A DNA stretch of 64,000 nucleotides from Streptomyces sp. AJS327 (GCF_013450295.1 NZ_SKBR01000002.1:954501-1018500); one strand, 5' to 3'; positions 42,094 through 51,357 are shown, counted from the stretch's first letter. Numbers and translations: made by a program. Notes: generated from the letters alone by a model not told the origin.

Positions 42094-44151
42094 ATGATCC
42101 AGGCCATCGGCATCACCAGCGTGCGCCGGCGGCAACGGCCCCTGGCCGTCGACGACCTCACCTTCGAAGCCCACCCCGGCAGGATCACGGTGCTGCACGG
42201 GCCCAGCGGCGCGGGCAAGACGAGCGCGCTGCGACTGATGCTCCAACTCCGCTCGGGGCGGGGGACAGCGCTCTTCCGCGGGCGGCCGATGAGCCGGATC
42301 CGCCATCCGCATCGTGAGGTGGGTGTGCTGCTCGGCGATGTCGCGGGGCATCCCGGCCGCACGGTGCGGGGCCACATGCGCATGCTGGGGCCGGTGGTCG
42401 GTGTGCCGCCGGTGCGCGCCGAGGAGGTGCTCGACGTGGTGGGGCTGAACGGTCTCGCGGACCACAGGCTCGGTGGCTTCTCGCTCGGCATGGGCCGGAG
42501 ACTGGGGGTGGCCGTCGCTCTGCTCGGCGATCCCCATACCCTCGTGCTGGACGAGCCCGCGGACGGGCTTTCGGGTCGTGAGACGAGTTGGCTGCACGGC
42601 CTGCTCAGGAGCTTCGCCGGGCAGGGCGGAACCGTGCTGATGACGTGTCCCGATCCGGAGGAGGCGGCCAGATTCGGCGACCACGTGCTGTCCCTGACTC
42701 AGGGGCGGCTGGTAGCGGACGAGTCGGTGAGCGATTTCGCCCGGGCCCGGCTGCGTCGAGTCGTCGTGGCGCACAGCCCGGAGGCGAGACGGCTCGCTTC
42801 CGTGCTGCCCCAGGGCGGCGAAGTCCCGGTCGTGGGCGATGAGTTCCGGCGCGTGCGCGTGTCGGAGGACGGTTTCCGCGTCTCGGTCTTCGACAGCGAC
42901 TGCGCGACCGTGGGGCGCATGGCGCACCACCATGGCATCCCGCTGCACCGGCTCTCGGAGGAGCCGGGATTCGCGCCGTCCGCTCTCCGGGAATCCACGG
43001 CGACGGTCGCGTCCGCCCGTCAACTCGGGGTCCGTCCGCCTCGCTCGGCGCCGGTCACCTCGGCCGCTCAGCCGGTGATCCTCCCGGCCGGGAGGGCCGG
43101 TAGTGGCGGGTCCCCGATCGGTGCGCACGCGGTCGCTCCACTCACGGCGACCGACCCGAGCGTGCCGACGCCGTCGGCTCGCTCCGCGGCAGCCCCGCTC
43201 TCCGGCCCGTCGCGGTTCCCGGAGCCCACCCCGTTCGCGGAGGGGGAGCCCGGCGAGGCGGTGACGGATCCCGCGGGGACCGGTGCGGAGCACACTGGTG
43301 AGGACGGCGGTGAGCCGACCCAGTCACTTCCCGCCCCCCTTCCGGCCGTGCCCCGGCCGGGGCCGGTGGCCCCGCTCCGCTACGAACTCCGCAGGCTGCT
43401 CGGGCTTCGGGCGACGTGGCTGGTGCTGGCTGGCGCCGTACTCGCCTCTTTCACCGTGGCGCTCGTGACGGCCGCCGCGGGGACGCCGGGGTCTGGGGGA
43501 GCGGGGGTGCCGCTCTCCCCGGCGGTGCGTCTGCTGACCGGATGGCCCGCCACCGGTGTCGTCCTGCTGCCTCCCGCGGTGCTGGCGGCCGGGTGGCTGG
43601 GGGCGCTGGCGTTCGGTCAGGAGTTCCGCTACCCCGCTCTCGCACCACTCGCTGGCTGGTCCCGGCTGCTGCTGGCCAAGTCGCTCGTCTCAGCGGTCGT
43701 CGCGAGTCTGCTGGCCGCGGGCACGGCACTGGTGAACGGCTCCGCGCTGGTGGTGTTGTTCGGGCCCGGGGCCCTCGCCCCGCGCTCCGGCGGTCCCGGC
43801 TGGCTCGTGGAGTGGGCCGCGGTGGTGCTGCTCGGCATCGGGTGCTCGTGGTGCGCGCTGCTGGCCGCCGCGGTGTTCCGCGCCTCCTGGGCCGGGGCGC
43901 TGGCCGTGCTGTCCGTCCCGTTGCTCGCCGCCACGGCGGAGGGGCCGTTGGGCGCCCTCGCCTCGGCGCTCTGCGAGGTCCTCGACGGAGCGGGGCTGGT
44001 GATCTCGTCTCTCGGGGCGGCCGGTCCCGCGGCGTGGCTGGAGAAGGCGGCGGAAGGTGTCTCCCAGCCGTTCGCTGGGGCGCTCCTGCTGGTCCTCGTG
44101 ACGCTCTGGTGCGGATTCCTCTGCGCGCTGCCCAGGCGGGGACGGCCGTAG
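42094..44151 (+). CDS. ABC transporter: ATPase fused to permease
   Basis: In this 685-residue protein, residues 1-215 form an ABC ATPase with Walker A GPSGAGKT (36-43), signature GFSLGMGRR (usual LSGGQ changed to LGMGR) and Walker B LVLDEPADGL. A long Pro/Ala-rich linker (about 310-425) leads to a membrane region with about six hydrophobic helices (437-680). ATP-binding and membrane parts are usually separate genes in this two-component class. ATG 42094 has GGGAGAAG. It directly precedes whiH, as in S. coelicolor from memory. Substrate unknown. Confidence 0.85.
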   Translation: MIQAIGITSVRRRQRPLAVDDLTFEAHPGRITVLHGPSGAGKTSALRLMLQLRSGRGTALFRGRPMSRIRHPHREVGVLLGDVAGHPGRTVRGHMRMLGPVVGVPPVRAEEVLDVVGLNGLADHRLGGFSLGMGRRLGVAVALLGDPHTLVLDEPADGLSGRETSWLHGLLRSFAGQGGTVLMTCPDPEEAARFGDHVLSLTQGRLVADESVSDFARARLRRVVVAHSPEARRLASVLPQGGEVPVVGDEFRRVRVSEDGFRVSVFDSDCATVGRMAHHHGIPLHRLSEEPGFAPSALRESTATVASARQLGVRPPRSAPVTSAAQPVILPAGRAGSGGSPIGAHAVAPLTATDPSVPTPSARSAAAPLSGPSRFPEPTPFAEGEPGEAVTDPAGTGAEHTGEDGGEPTQSLPAPLPAVPRPGPVAPLRYELRRLLGLRATWLVLAGAVLASFTVALVTAAAGTPGSGGAGVPLSPAVRLLTGWPATGVVLLPPAVLAAGWLGALAFGQEFRYPALAPLAGWSRLLLAKSLVSAVVASLLAAGTALVNGSALVVLFGPGALAPRSGGPGWLVEWAAVVLLGIGCSWCALLAAAVFRASWAGALAVLSVPLLAATAEGPLGALASALCEVLDGAGLVISSLGAAGPAAWLEKAAEGVSQPFAGALLLVLVTLWCGFLCALPRRGRP

Positions 44152-44327
44152 CGGGTTCGCCGAACGCTTCGGGGGTTCGCGATGGAACTGGTGTGTGTGC
44201 GGGCCACCGTGCCGGATCCGCGTCCTCGGGCCCGAATCACGGCCCTGACAAGCCCATTTCCCGGCAATAGGCCGTCAATTGCGGGGACATCAGCGATCAC
44301 CCTTTCGTGTTTTTTTCACCAAATTCC

Positions 44328-44355
44328 TCAAGGGGGCTCCAGGGGCCGCCGACAA
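44328..44355 (+). promoter_or_regulatory. WhiG-type promoter of whiH
   Basis: GCCGACAA at 44348-44355 matches the sigma-WhiG -10 consensus GCCGATAA at 7 of 8 positions. TCAA at 44328-44331 stands 16 bp upstream, against a consensus of TAAA at 15. The known dependence of whiH on sigma-WhiG in S. coelicolor supports the call. The start codon GTG lies only 7 nt after the -10, so the transcript may be leaderless. Confidence 0.7.
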
Positions 44356-44362
44356 AGGATGC

Positions 44363-45334
44363 GTGACTACCCTTGCGCACTCCATGATGACCGCGGGCCG
44401 CCCCGCCGATTCCGGCCTCGTTGGCCCGGGCGAGCTCGACCGCTACACGTACGCCGAGTCAACCGGGACTCCGCGTGTGACGACCAACGCGCCCGCCTGG
44501 GAGAGTTCTGAGGCTGATGTGAATCGAGTAGGTCGCCGAGCCGCCGGAAACCGTGGGCGTGGGCTGCACGGTCAACTCGTCCAGCAACTCGGCCAGATGA
44601 TCGTCTCTGGCGATCTGGGAGCGGACCGGCCTCTGGTTCCCGAGGAGATCGGGCAGCGCTTCGAGGTCTCCCGCACCGTCGTCCGTGAGTCGCTGCGGGT
44701 CCTGGAGGCCAAGGGGCTCGTGAGCGCGCGGCCCAACGTCGGGACCCGGGTTCGTCCCGTGAGCGACTGGAACCTCCTCGACCCGGACATCATCGAGTGG
44801 CGTGCCTTCGGGCCGCAGCGCGAGGGTCAGCGCAGGGAACTCTCCGAACTCCGGGGAACCATCGAGCCGCTGGCGGCTCGGCTCGCCGCCGAGCAGGGCC
44901 GGGACGAGGTACAGCAGCGCCTGGCTGAGATGGTGGAGATCATGAGGCACGCGCTGGGGCAGGGGGACAACCTCACCTTCTCGCGCGCCGACGCCGAGTT
45001 CCACGGCCTGCTGTTGCAGTCCGCCGGGAACCGGATGCTGGAGCACCTGTCCGGCATCGTCGCCTCCGCCCTCCAGGTCTCGGGGGGACCGGCAAGCGGC
45101 TGTGAACTCCTCACCGAGTCCGCCGTCGAACACCACCGGCGGGTCGTCGAGGCGCTGTCCGAGGGGGACGGAACGGAGGCGGAGTCAGCGATGCGTCAGC
45201 TGCTGGCCGTGCATCCGGAGACCCCCGCGCAGTCCCCGGCGTCCTCGGCCGGATCGGCCGCCGCCGGACAGCAGGTGCCCAGCGGCGCGGCCCCCGGAGC
45301 CGATCACGTGGTCCCCGCACCCCGGGAACACTGA
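44363..45334 (+). CDS. whiH: Sporulation regulator WhiH (GntR/FadR family)
   Basis: This 323-residue regulator is required for sporulation septation in aerial hyphae. The N-terminal ~70 residues are variable; then comes a GntR winged helix (LHGQLVQQLGQMIVSGDLG, EIGQRFEVSRTVVRESLRVLEAKGLV) and an FCD-type effector domain (LRGTIEPLAARLAA ... DAEFHGLLLQSAGNRML). GTG 44363 is chosen because the protein then begins VTTLAHSMMTA, as I recall for WhiH, and because of the WhiG-type promoter just upstream. It is followed by a very strong hairpin and hrdB. Confidence 0.95.
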   Translation: MTTLAHSMMTAGRPADSGLVGPGELDRYTYAESTGTPRVTTNAPAWESSEADVNRVGRRAAGNRGRGLHGQLVQQLGQMIVSGDLGADRPLVPEEIGQRFEVSRTVVRESLRVLEAKGLVSARPNVGTRVRPVSDWNLLDPDIIEWRAFGPQREGQRRELSELRGTIEPLAARLAAEQGRDEVQQRLAEMVEIMRHALGQGDNLTFSRADAEFHGLLLQSAGNRMLEHLSGIVASALQVSGGPASGCELLTESAVEHHRRVVEALSEGDGTEAESAMRQLLAVHPETPAQSPASSAGSAAAGQQVPSGAAPGADHVVPAPREH

Positions 45335-45378
45335 CCGCGTTCCGCCAGTAGCCGCGGCGGCGAGTTCGCCCCGTACAC

Positions 45379-45427
45379 CGCCTCCGCCGTCCGCACCACC
45401 CGCCGGGTGGTGCGGACGGCGGAGGCG
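45379..45427. terminator. 24-bp perfect hairpin between whiH and hrdB
   Basis: The arms 45379-45402 and 45404-45427 are perfectly complementary with a single central base, followed by TGTTTCGTG. It lies 44 bp after the whiH stop and is most simply its terminator. The length and perfection are unusual, see findings. Confidence 0.8.
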
Positions 45428-45480
45428 TGTTTCGTGACTGATTCATGCCGGTGTAAGACGGTTCATCGCCATACCTGGTG

Positions 45481-45509
45481 TGACTCGGGCCACGTGAATT
45501 GGGCGTAAC
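45481..45509 (+). promoter_or_regulatory. Candidate hrdB promoter
   Basis: TGACTC (45481-45486), a 17-bp spacer and CGTAAC (45504-45509) form the best promoter-like pair in the 250 bp upstream of hrdB. hrdB is known in Streptomyces to be driven by the ECF sigma factor ShbA; whether this pair is that promoter is not proven. A leader of about 165 nt would result. Confidence 0.4.
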
Positions 45510-45678
45510 GCTTCGTGTCCCAGCGCGATGACTCAAGAGGTGACAGCGGAGGAAGGAATACCAAAGCCGCGTGTGGCGCTCGCGCTATGTGCGGTGTGGG
45601 TCTCTCCACCGCTCAGCCCGCCCCGTCGGTTCACTCGCGCCGACGGTCCGCCGTTTCCATCGTTCCGAGAGGTTGTTC

Positions 45679-47286
45679 GTGTCGGCCAGCACATCCCGTA
45701 CGCTCCCCGCGGAGATCGCCGAGTCCGAGTCCGTGATGGCCCTCATTGAGCAGGGAAAGGCTGAGGGGCAGATCGCAGGCGACGATGTGCGTCGGGCCTT
45801 CGAGGCTGATCAGATTCCGCCGACCCAGTGGAAGTCCGTGCTCCGCAGCCTCAACCAGATTCTGGATGAGGAGGGTGTGACGCTGATGGTGAGCGCCGCG
45901 GAGGCGCCGAAGCGCACTCGCAAGAGCGTGGCGGCCAAGACCCCGGCCAAGCGCACAGCCACCAAGACGGTCGCCGCCAAGTCCAGCGCGAAGAAGCGCA
46001 CCGAGAGCGCCCCCGCCGCCGCGCCCGTCGGCGCGACCGCCGCCAGCGCGACCGAGGCCGCCCCGGTGGCGGCTGCCGAGGCGCCGGTCAAGCCCGCCGC
46101 GAAGAAGGCGGCGGCCCCCAAGAAGGCCACCGCGGCCAAGAAGACCGCGAAGAAGGCCGCCACCTCCGCCAAGAAGACCGCCGAGACCAAGAAGTCCGTG
46201 GTCGACGAGTTGCTGGACGGCGAAGAGGAGCTCATCGAGGAGCTCCCGCCGAGCCCAGGTGGTAAGCCCGGTGCGGAGGACGGTCCCGCGACCGAGGGCA
46301 AGAACGAGAACGAGGGGTTCGTCCTCTCCGATGATGACGAGGACGACGCTCCGGCCCAGCAGGTGGCCGCCGCCGGTGCCACCGCCGACCCGGTCAAGGA
46401 CTACCTGAAGCAGATCGGCAAGGTTCCGCTGCTCAACGCCGAGCAGGAGGTGGAGCTCGCCAAGCGGATCGAGGCGGGGCTGTTCGCCGAGGACAAGCTC
46501 GCTCCGGTGGACAAGCTCGCCCCCAAGCTCCAGCGCGAGCTGGAGATCATCGCGGAGGACGGGCGACGCGCGAAGAACCACCTGCTGGAGGCCAACCTCC
46601 GCCTCGTGGTCTCGCTGGCCAAGCGGTACACGGGGCGGGGCATGCTCTTCCTGGACCTGATCCAGGAGGGGAACCTCGGCCTCATCCGGGCCGTCGAGAA
46701 GTTCGACTACACCAAGGGCTACAAGTTCTCGACCTACGCGACGTGGTGGATCCGCCAGGCGATCACCCGTGCCATGGCCGACCAGGCCCGCACCATCCGC
46801 ATTCCGGTGCACATGGTCGAGGTGATCAACAAGCTCGCGCGGGTGCAGCGGCAGATGCTCCAGGACCTGGGCCGCGAGCCCACTCCGGAGGAGCTGGCCA
46901 AGGAACTCGACATGACCCCGGAGAAGGTCGTCGAGGTCCAGAAGTACGGTCGCGAGCCGATCTCCCTGCACACCCCGCTCGGCGAGGACGGCGACAGCGA
47001 GTTCGGTGACCTCATCGAGGACTCCGAGGCGGTCGTCCCGGCTGACGCGGTGAGCTTCACGCTGTTGCAGGAGCAGTTGCACTCCGTTCTCGACACGCTC
47101 AGTGAGCGCGAGGCCGGTGTGGTCTCCATGCGCTTCGGCCTCACCGACGGCCAGCCCAAGACGCTGGACGAGATCGGGAAGGTCTACGGCGTCACGCGGG
47201 AACGCATCCGGCAGATCGAGTCGAAGACGATGTCGAAGCTGCGCCACCCGTCCCGTTCCCAGGTGCTCCGCGACTACCTGGACTGA
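45679..47286 (+). CDS. hrdB: Principal sigma factor HrdB
   Basis: This 535-residue primary sigma factor directs housekeeping transcription. Region 1.1 is followed by a lysine/alanine-rich stretch (about residues 70-170, KRTATKTVAAKSSAKK and similar) typical of actinobacterial HrdB, and an acidic FVLSDDDEDDAPAQQV. Then regions 1.2 to 4.2 follow, with DPVKDYLKQIG, GYKFSTYATWWIRQAITRA (2.3-2.4) and GVTRERIRQIESKTMSKLRHP (4.2). GTG 45679 begins VSASTSRTLP, the start I recall for the family. Confidence 0.98.
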   Translation: MSASTSRTLPAEIAESESVMALIEQGKAEGQIAGDDVRRAFEADQIPPTQWKSVLRSLNQILDEEGVTLMVSAAEAPKRTRKSVAAKTPAKRTATKTVAAKSSAKKRTESAPAAAPVGATAASATEAAPVAAAEAPVKPAAKKAAAPKKATAAKKTAKKAATSAKKTAETKKSVVDELLDGEEELIEELPPSPGGKPGAEDGPATEGKNENEGFVLSDDDEDDAPAQQVAAAGATADPVKDYLKQIGKVPLLNAEQEVELAKRIEAGLFAEDKLAPVDKLAPKLQRELEIIAEDGRRAKNHLLEANLRLVVSLAKRYTGRGMLFLDLIQEGNLGLIRAVEKFDYTKGYKFSTYATWWIRQAITRAMADQARTIRIPVHMVEVINKLARVQRQMLQDLGREPTPEELAKELDMTPEKVVEVQKYGREPISLHTPLGEDGDSEFGDLIEDSEAVVPADAVSFTLLQEQLHSVLDTLSEREAGVVSMRFGLTDGQPKTLDEIGKVYGVTRERIRQIESKTMSKLRHPSRSQVLRDYLD

Positions 47287-47301
47287 CGGCGCCTTCCAGC
47301 A

Positions 47302-47352
47302 CGGCGAGAGGGCCGGCGGCACCCCGGATCGGGGCCGCCGGCCCTCTCGCCG
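47302..47352 (+). terminator. Terminator of hrdB
   Basis: A 19-bp perfect stem (47302-47320 with 47334-47352) lies 16 bp after the hrdB stop. Confidence 0.85.
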
Positions 47353-47497
47353 TTCCGGTGACGGGCGGGGTGCCGCGGGGGATGCGGTGGGCGGTGAACC
47401 GGTCACGCACCGTGCTTACAGTTCCGGATGCGCGAGTGGACAGCCGGACTCACGCTGGGTGTTCCCATGGTTCCGTGCCGTCAGGAGGTCGTCGCGT

Positions 47498-48388
47498 ATG
47501 CGATGCCGTCGGTTGCGCAGTGCTTTCCCAGCCCTCGTTCCGCTGCTGCTCGGGGCTCTCCTGGTGGCGCTCCTCGCCCCGGCCGCCGAGGGTCGTGGAC
47601 GAGCGGGGGCCGATACCGGCCCCCGCTTTCCGGATGTGGTCGCCAAGGACGGGCTGGTGGTCGGTGGGGCGCCGGTCGGCACCCGCGAGCATCCGTGGGC
47701 GGTGGCGCTCAGCAGCCGCGACCGGTTCGGGGCTGGCCGTTCCGGCCAGTTCTGCGGGGGAGTGGTCGTCGGGGTGCGGACGGTGATCACCGCGGCGCAC
47801 TGCCTCAGCGAGAAGGTCCTGGGGGTCGATCGGCGGAAGGTCGCGGACCTGCGCGTGATCCAGGGCCGCGACGATCTCGGTGGGCGCACCGGGAGGGAGA
47901 TAGCCGTCGAGGGGACCTGGGTCAACCCGGACTACGACAGCTGGACGAACGCCGGTGACGTGGCCGTACTCCGGCTGCGGGAGGGCCTGTCGCCCCGGGA
48001 CGTGGTGCCCATGGCGCGCGCCGGTGACCGGCGGTACCGCCCCGGCACCGAAGCCATGGTGTTCGGCTGGGGGGACACCGACGGCAACGGACGGTACGCC
48101 ACGGAACTGCGGGCCGCCCGGGTGCGGGTGCTGCCGGACGCGGACTGCTCGCGGGCGTATCCGGGTGGTGCGGACGGGACCTACAGGAAGGCGTCCATGG
48201 TCTGCGCCGGGCTGGAGGACGGCGGCCGGGACGCCTGCCAGGGGGACAGCGGCGGGCCGCTGGTCGCGGAAGGGCGTCTGATCGGCCTGGTGTCCTGGGG
48301 TGCCGGATGCGGCCAGCGCGGGTATCCCGGGGTCTACACCCGGGTCTCGGCCATCGCCTCGCTCGTCCGCGCGCACGGCTCCCGCTGA
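47498..48388 (+). CDS. Secreted trypsin-like serine protease
   Basis: This 296-residue S1 family protease has a signal peptide (MRCRRLRSAFPALVPLLLGALLVALLAPAAEG), a short propeptide and the activated start VVGGAPVGTREHPWAVAL. Catalytic residues are His in TAAHC, Asp in AGDVAVLRL and Ser in CQGDSGGPL; the Asp six residues before the Ser (GRDACQGDSGG) predicts trypsin-like specificity for Arg/Lys. ATG 47498 has AGGAGG at 9 nt. It ends at a bidirectional terminator shared with the small minus-strand gene. Confidence 0.93.
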   Translation: MRCRRLRSAFPALVPLLLGALLVALLAPAAEGRGRAGADTGPRFPDVVAKDGLVVGGAPVGTREHPWAVALSSRDRFGAGRSGQFCGGVVVGVRTVITAAHCLSEKVLGVDRRKVADLRVIQGRDDLGGRTGREIAVEGTWVNPDYDSWTNAGDVAVLRLREGLSPRDVVPMARAGDRRYRPGTEAMVFGWGDTDGNGRYATELRAARVRVLPDADCSRAYPGGADGTYRKASMVCAGLEDGGRDACQGDSGGPLVAEGRLIGLVSWGAGCGQRGYPGVYTRVSAIASLVRAHGSR

Positions 48389-48435
48389 GCGGGGCGCGAT
48401 CGGCCGGAAGCGGTACGGGACGGCGCCGGAAACAG

Positions 48436-48472
48436 GACAGGGGCGGTGCGCTGGTGGCGCACCGCCCCTGTC
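48436..48472. terminator. Bidirectional terminator
   Basis: A 16-bp perfect stem (48436-48451 with 48457-48472) lies between the convergent protease and DUF7455 genes. Confidence 0.8.
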
Positions 48473-48523
48473 ATCGAGTGGACGCAGGCGGTTGTCTAGG
48501 GGGCTGTCGCCGCTACGGCCTGG

Positions 48524-48751
48524 TCATCGCTCGTCTTCCGCGGCGGTGGGCGAAGCGGTCAGCTTCTCCGTCTCGTCCTGTATCTCCGCGGCGATCTTCT
48601 TGAGCTCGGGCTCGAACTTGCGGCCGTGATGGGCGCAGAACAGCAGCTCTCCGCCACTGAGCAGGACGACCCGCAGGTATGCCTGAGCGTTGCAGCGGTC
48701 ACAGCGGTCAGCGGCCGTCAGTGGAGTCGCGGGGGTCAGAACAGTAGTCAC
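48524..48751 (-). CDS. Small zinc-ribbon-like protein (DUF7455-type)
   Basis: This 75-residue protein has a CDRCNAQAYLRVVL strand, then LLFCAHHGRKFEPELK; two CxxC/CxxH pairs (CDRC, CAHH) are arranged as a zinc ribbon. The C-terminal third is an acidic helix. This matches a small conserved actinobacterial family found next to hrdB and parE; function unknown. Start is GTG 48751 with AAGAGG upstream. Confidence 0.85.
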   Translation of the reverse strand: MTTVLTPATPLTAADRCDRCNAQAYLRVVLLSGGELLFCAHHGRKFEPELKKIAAEIQDETEKLTASPTAAEDER

Positions 48752-49184
48752 GTCGCCTCTTCTCTAGCTCGACGAGCTGTCGTACCAGGGTCAACATCCA
48801 ACCGGGCCGAAAACGTTCCCGCCCTGGCCAATTTTTTCTCGGAGCGAGCTCCTGGGCGGCCGGGATGTTGCCGGTGGCGGCGAATGAGCCGTATTGCAGG
48901 GATTGCTTGGTGCGCGATCTGTGGTTGTTGTGCGGTTGGCTGCCCTCGGAACCAGCGTGCTTCCCAGCGGTTCGTTCATGAGGACGTGCCCGGAGCCTAA
49001 ACGGTTCATGCCTGGATGGGAACGTGATGTTCGTGTCACCCGGCCGAATTATCGAACGTGCTATCGAGTGTGGGCTAGCATGGCGCTTCCCCTGGGTGGC
49101 GTGCCACGCGCTGTCCTGGGGCTCGGTACCCTCTGACCCGGCGAACCAGCCATCCGCAGCAGAATTCAGCGAGGAGCGAACCGC
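48752..49184. other. Divergent region between DUF7455 gene and parE
   Basis: No gene is seen. A T-rich run (about 48830-48838) and TAGCAT (49076-49081, possible parE -10) are present. TCGAAC-GTGC-TATCGA at 49052-49067 matches the SOS consensus at 10 of 12 positions. Confidence 0.45.
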
Positions 49185-51308
49185 GTGACCGCCGAGACGT
49201 CCGTTCCGTCCACCGCCGTGCTCACCGGGGCCGACCGGGATGGTGGTGGCAACTACACCGCGCGGCATCTGCTCGTCCTTGAGGGACTGGAGGCGGTGCG
49301 GAAGCGTCCCGGCATGTACATCGGGTCGACGGACAGTCGCGGTCTGATGCACTGCCTGTGGGAGATCATCGACAACTCCGTCGACGAGGCCCTCGGCGGC
49401 TACTGCGACCGCATCGAGGTGATCCTGCACGACGACGGCTCGGTCGACGTCCGGGACAACGGCCGGGGGATCCCGGTGGACGTGGAGCCCAAGACGGGGC
49501 TGTCCGGCATCGAGGTCGTGATGACCAAGCTGCACGCCGGCGGGAAGTTCGGTGGCGGCTCCTACGCCGCCTCGGGCGGTCTGCACGGGGTGGGCGCCTC
49601 CGTGGTGAACGCGCTCTCCGCGCGGCTGGACGTCGAGGTGGACCGCGGTGGCCGTACCCACGCGATCAGCTTCCGGCGGGGCGTCCCGGGGATCTTCACC
49701 GAGTCCGGACCGGACGCGCCGTTCGACCCGTCGGCGGGGCTCCTCAAGGGGAAGAAGGTGCCCAAGACCCGGACCGGAACCCGGGTGCGGTACTGGGCCG
49801 ACCGCCAGATCTTCCTCAAGGACGCCCGGCTCTCCCTGGAGACCCTGCGGGCCCGGGCGCGGCAGACGGCGTTCCTGGTACCGGGGCTGACCCTGCTGGT
49901 GCGGGACGAGCGCGGTATAGAGGGCGCGGAGCCGACCGAGGAGATCTTCCGGTACGACGGCGGCATCAGCGAGTTCTGCGAGTACCTCGCGCCGGACAAC
50001 GCCGTGTGCGACGTGGTGCGGTTGCGGGGGAGCGGCACCTTCAAGGAGACCGTCCCGGTGCTGGACGAGCTGGGGCACATGATCCCCACCGAGGTGCAGC
50101 GGGACCTGGGCGTGGACATCGCGCTGCGCTGGGGGACGGGGTACGACAGCACCCTGCGGTCGTTCGTCAACATCATCGCGACGCCCAAGGGCGGCACCCA
50201 CGTGTCCGGGTTCGAGCGCTCGGTGACCAGGACGGTCAACGAGGCGCTCCGTTCGGCCAAGTTGCTGCGCGTCGCCGATGACGACGTGGTGAAGGACGAC
50301 GCGATGGAGGGGCTCACCGCGGTCGTCACCGTCCGGCTGGCCGAGCCGCAGTTCGAGGGGCAGACCAAGGAGGTGCTGGGTACCTCGGCCGCCTCCCGGA
50401 TCGTCGCGCAGGTGGTCTCCAGGGAGCTGAAGTCGTTCCTGACCTCCACCAAGCGGGACGCGAAGGCGCAGGCCAGGTCGGTGCTGGAGAAGGTGGCCGC
50501 GGCTGCGCGCACGCGTATCGCGGCCCGGCAGCACAAGGAGGCGCAGCGGCGCAAGACCGCCCTGGAGTCCTCCGCGCTCCCCGCGAAGTTGGCGGACTGC
50601 CGGAGCGACGACGTGGAGCGCGGTGAACTGTTCATCGTTGAGGGGGACTCGGCGCTGGGTACCGCGAAGCTCGCCCGGAACTCCGAGTTCCAGGCGCTGC
50701 TGCCGATCCGGGGCAAGATCCTCAACGTCCAGAAGTCGTCCGTCTCGGACATGCTCAAGAACGCCGAGTGCGGAGCGATCATCCAGGTCATAGGGGCCGG
50801 ATCGGGGCGGACCTTCGACATCGACCAGGCGCGTTACGGCAAGGTCATCTTCCTCGCCGACGCCGACGTGGACGGCGCGCACATCCGCTGCCTGCTGCTC
50901 ACTCTCTTCCAGCGCTACATGCGGCCGATGGTGGAGGAGGGCCGGGTCTTCTCCGCCGTGCCGCCGCTGCACCGGATCGAGCTGGTCAAGCCCAAGAAGG
51001 GGCAGGAGAAGTACCTCTACACCTACTCCGACAACGAGCTGCGGCAGACGCTGCTGGAGCTGGAGCGGAAGAACGTCCGCTACAAGGAGTCGATCCAGCG
51101 GTACAAGGGTCTGGGTGAGATGGACGCCGACCAGCTGGCGGAGACCACCATGGACCCCCGTCGGCGTACGCTCCGCCGGATCAACATCAGCGACCTTGAG
51201 GCCGCGGAGCAGGCGTTCGACCTTTTGATGGGCAGTGAGGTCGCGCCGCGCCGGGAGTTCATCAGCTCCTCGGCGGCCACGCTCGACCGCTCCCGTATCG
51301 ACATCTGA
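49185..51308 (+). CDS. parE: DNA topoisomerase IV subunit B
   Basis: This 707-residue type II topoisomerase ATPase subunit decatenates chromosomes. GHKL ATP-binding motifs are EIIDNSVDEA, VRDNGRGIPV and the GGLHGVGASVVNALS lid. The TOPRIM part has EGDSALGTAK and DADVDGAHIR, where the acidic cluster binds magnesium. It is called ParE and not GyrB because it lies in the hrdB-parC region and keeps ParE-like spacing (no gyrB insert). GTG 49185 follows GAGGAG. parC is 4.5 kb away on the opposite strand. Confidence 0.93.
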   Translation: MTAETSVPSTAVLTGADRDGGGNYTARHLLVLEGLEAVRKRPGMYIGSTDSRGLMHCLWEIIDNSVDEALGGYCDRIEVILHDDGSVDVRDNGRGIPVDVEPKTGLSGIEVVMTKLHAGGKFGGGSYAASGGLHGVGASVVNALSARLDVEVDRGGRTHAISFRRGVPGIFTESGPDAPFDPSAGLLKGKKVPKTRTGTRVRYWADRQIFLKDARLSLETLRARARQTAFLVPGLTLLVRDERGIEGAEPTEEIFRYDGGISEFCEYLAPDNAVCDVVRLRGSGTFKETVPVLDELGHMIPTEVQRDLGVDIALRWGTGYDSTLRSFVNIIATPKGGTHVSGFERSVTRTVNEALRSAKLLRVADDDVVKDDAMEGLTAVVTVRLAEPQFEGQTKEVLGTSAASRIVAQVVSRELKSFLTSTKRDAKAQARSVLEKVAAAARTRIAARQHKEAQRRKTALESSALPAKLADCRSDDVERGELFIVEGDSALGTAKLARNSEFQALLPIRGKILNVQKSSVSDMLKNAECGAIIQVIGAGSGRTFDIDQARYGKVIFLADADVDGAHIRCLLLTLFQRYMRPMVEEGRVFSAVPPLHRIELVKPKKGQEKYLYTYSDNELRQTLLELERKNVRYKESIQRYKGLGEMDADQLAETTMDPRRRTLRRINISDLEAAEQAFDLLMGSEVAPRREFISSSAATLDRSRIDI

Positions 51309-51323
51309 CCTCCGGAGTCCGGG

Positions 51324-51357
51324 CCGCCGGGCGCCCGCCGTCCGGTGGGCCCGGCGG
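51324..51357. terminator. Terminator between parE and kinase gene
   Basis: The arms 51324-51332 and 51349-51357 (CCGCCGGGC/GCCCGGCGG) pair in the 57-bp convergent gap. Confidence 0.6.
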
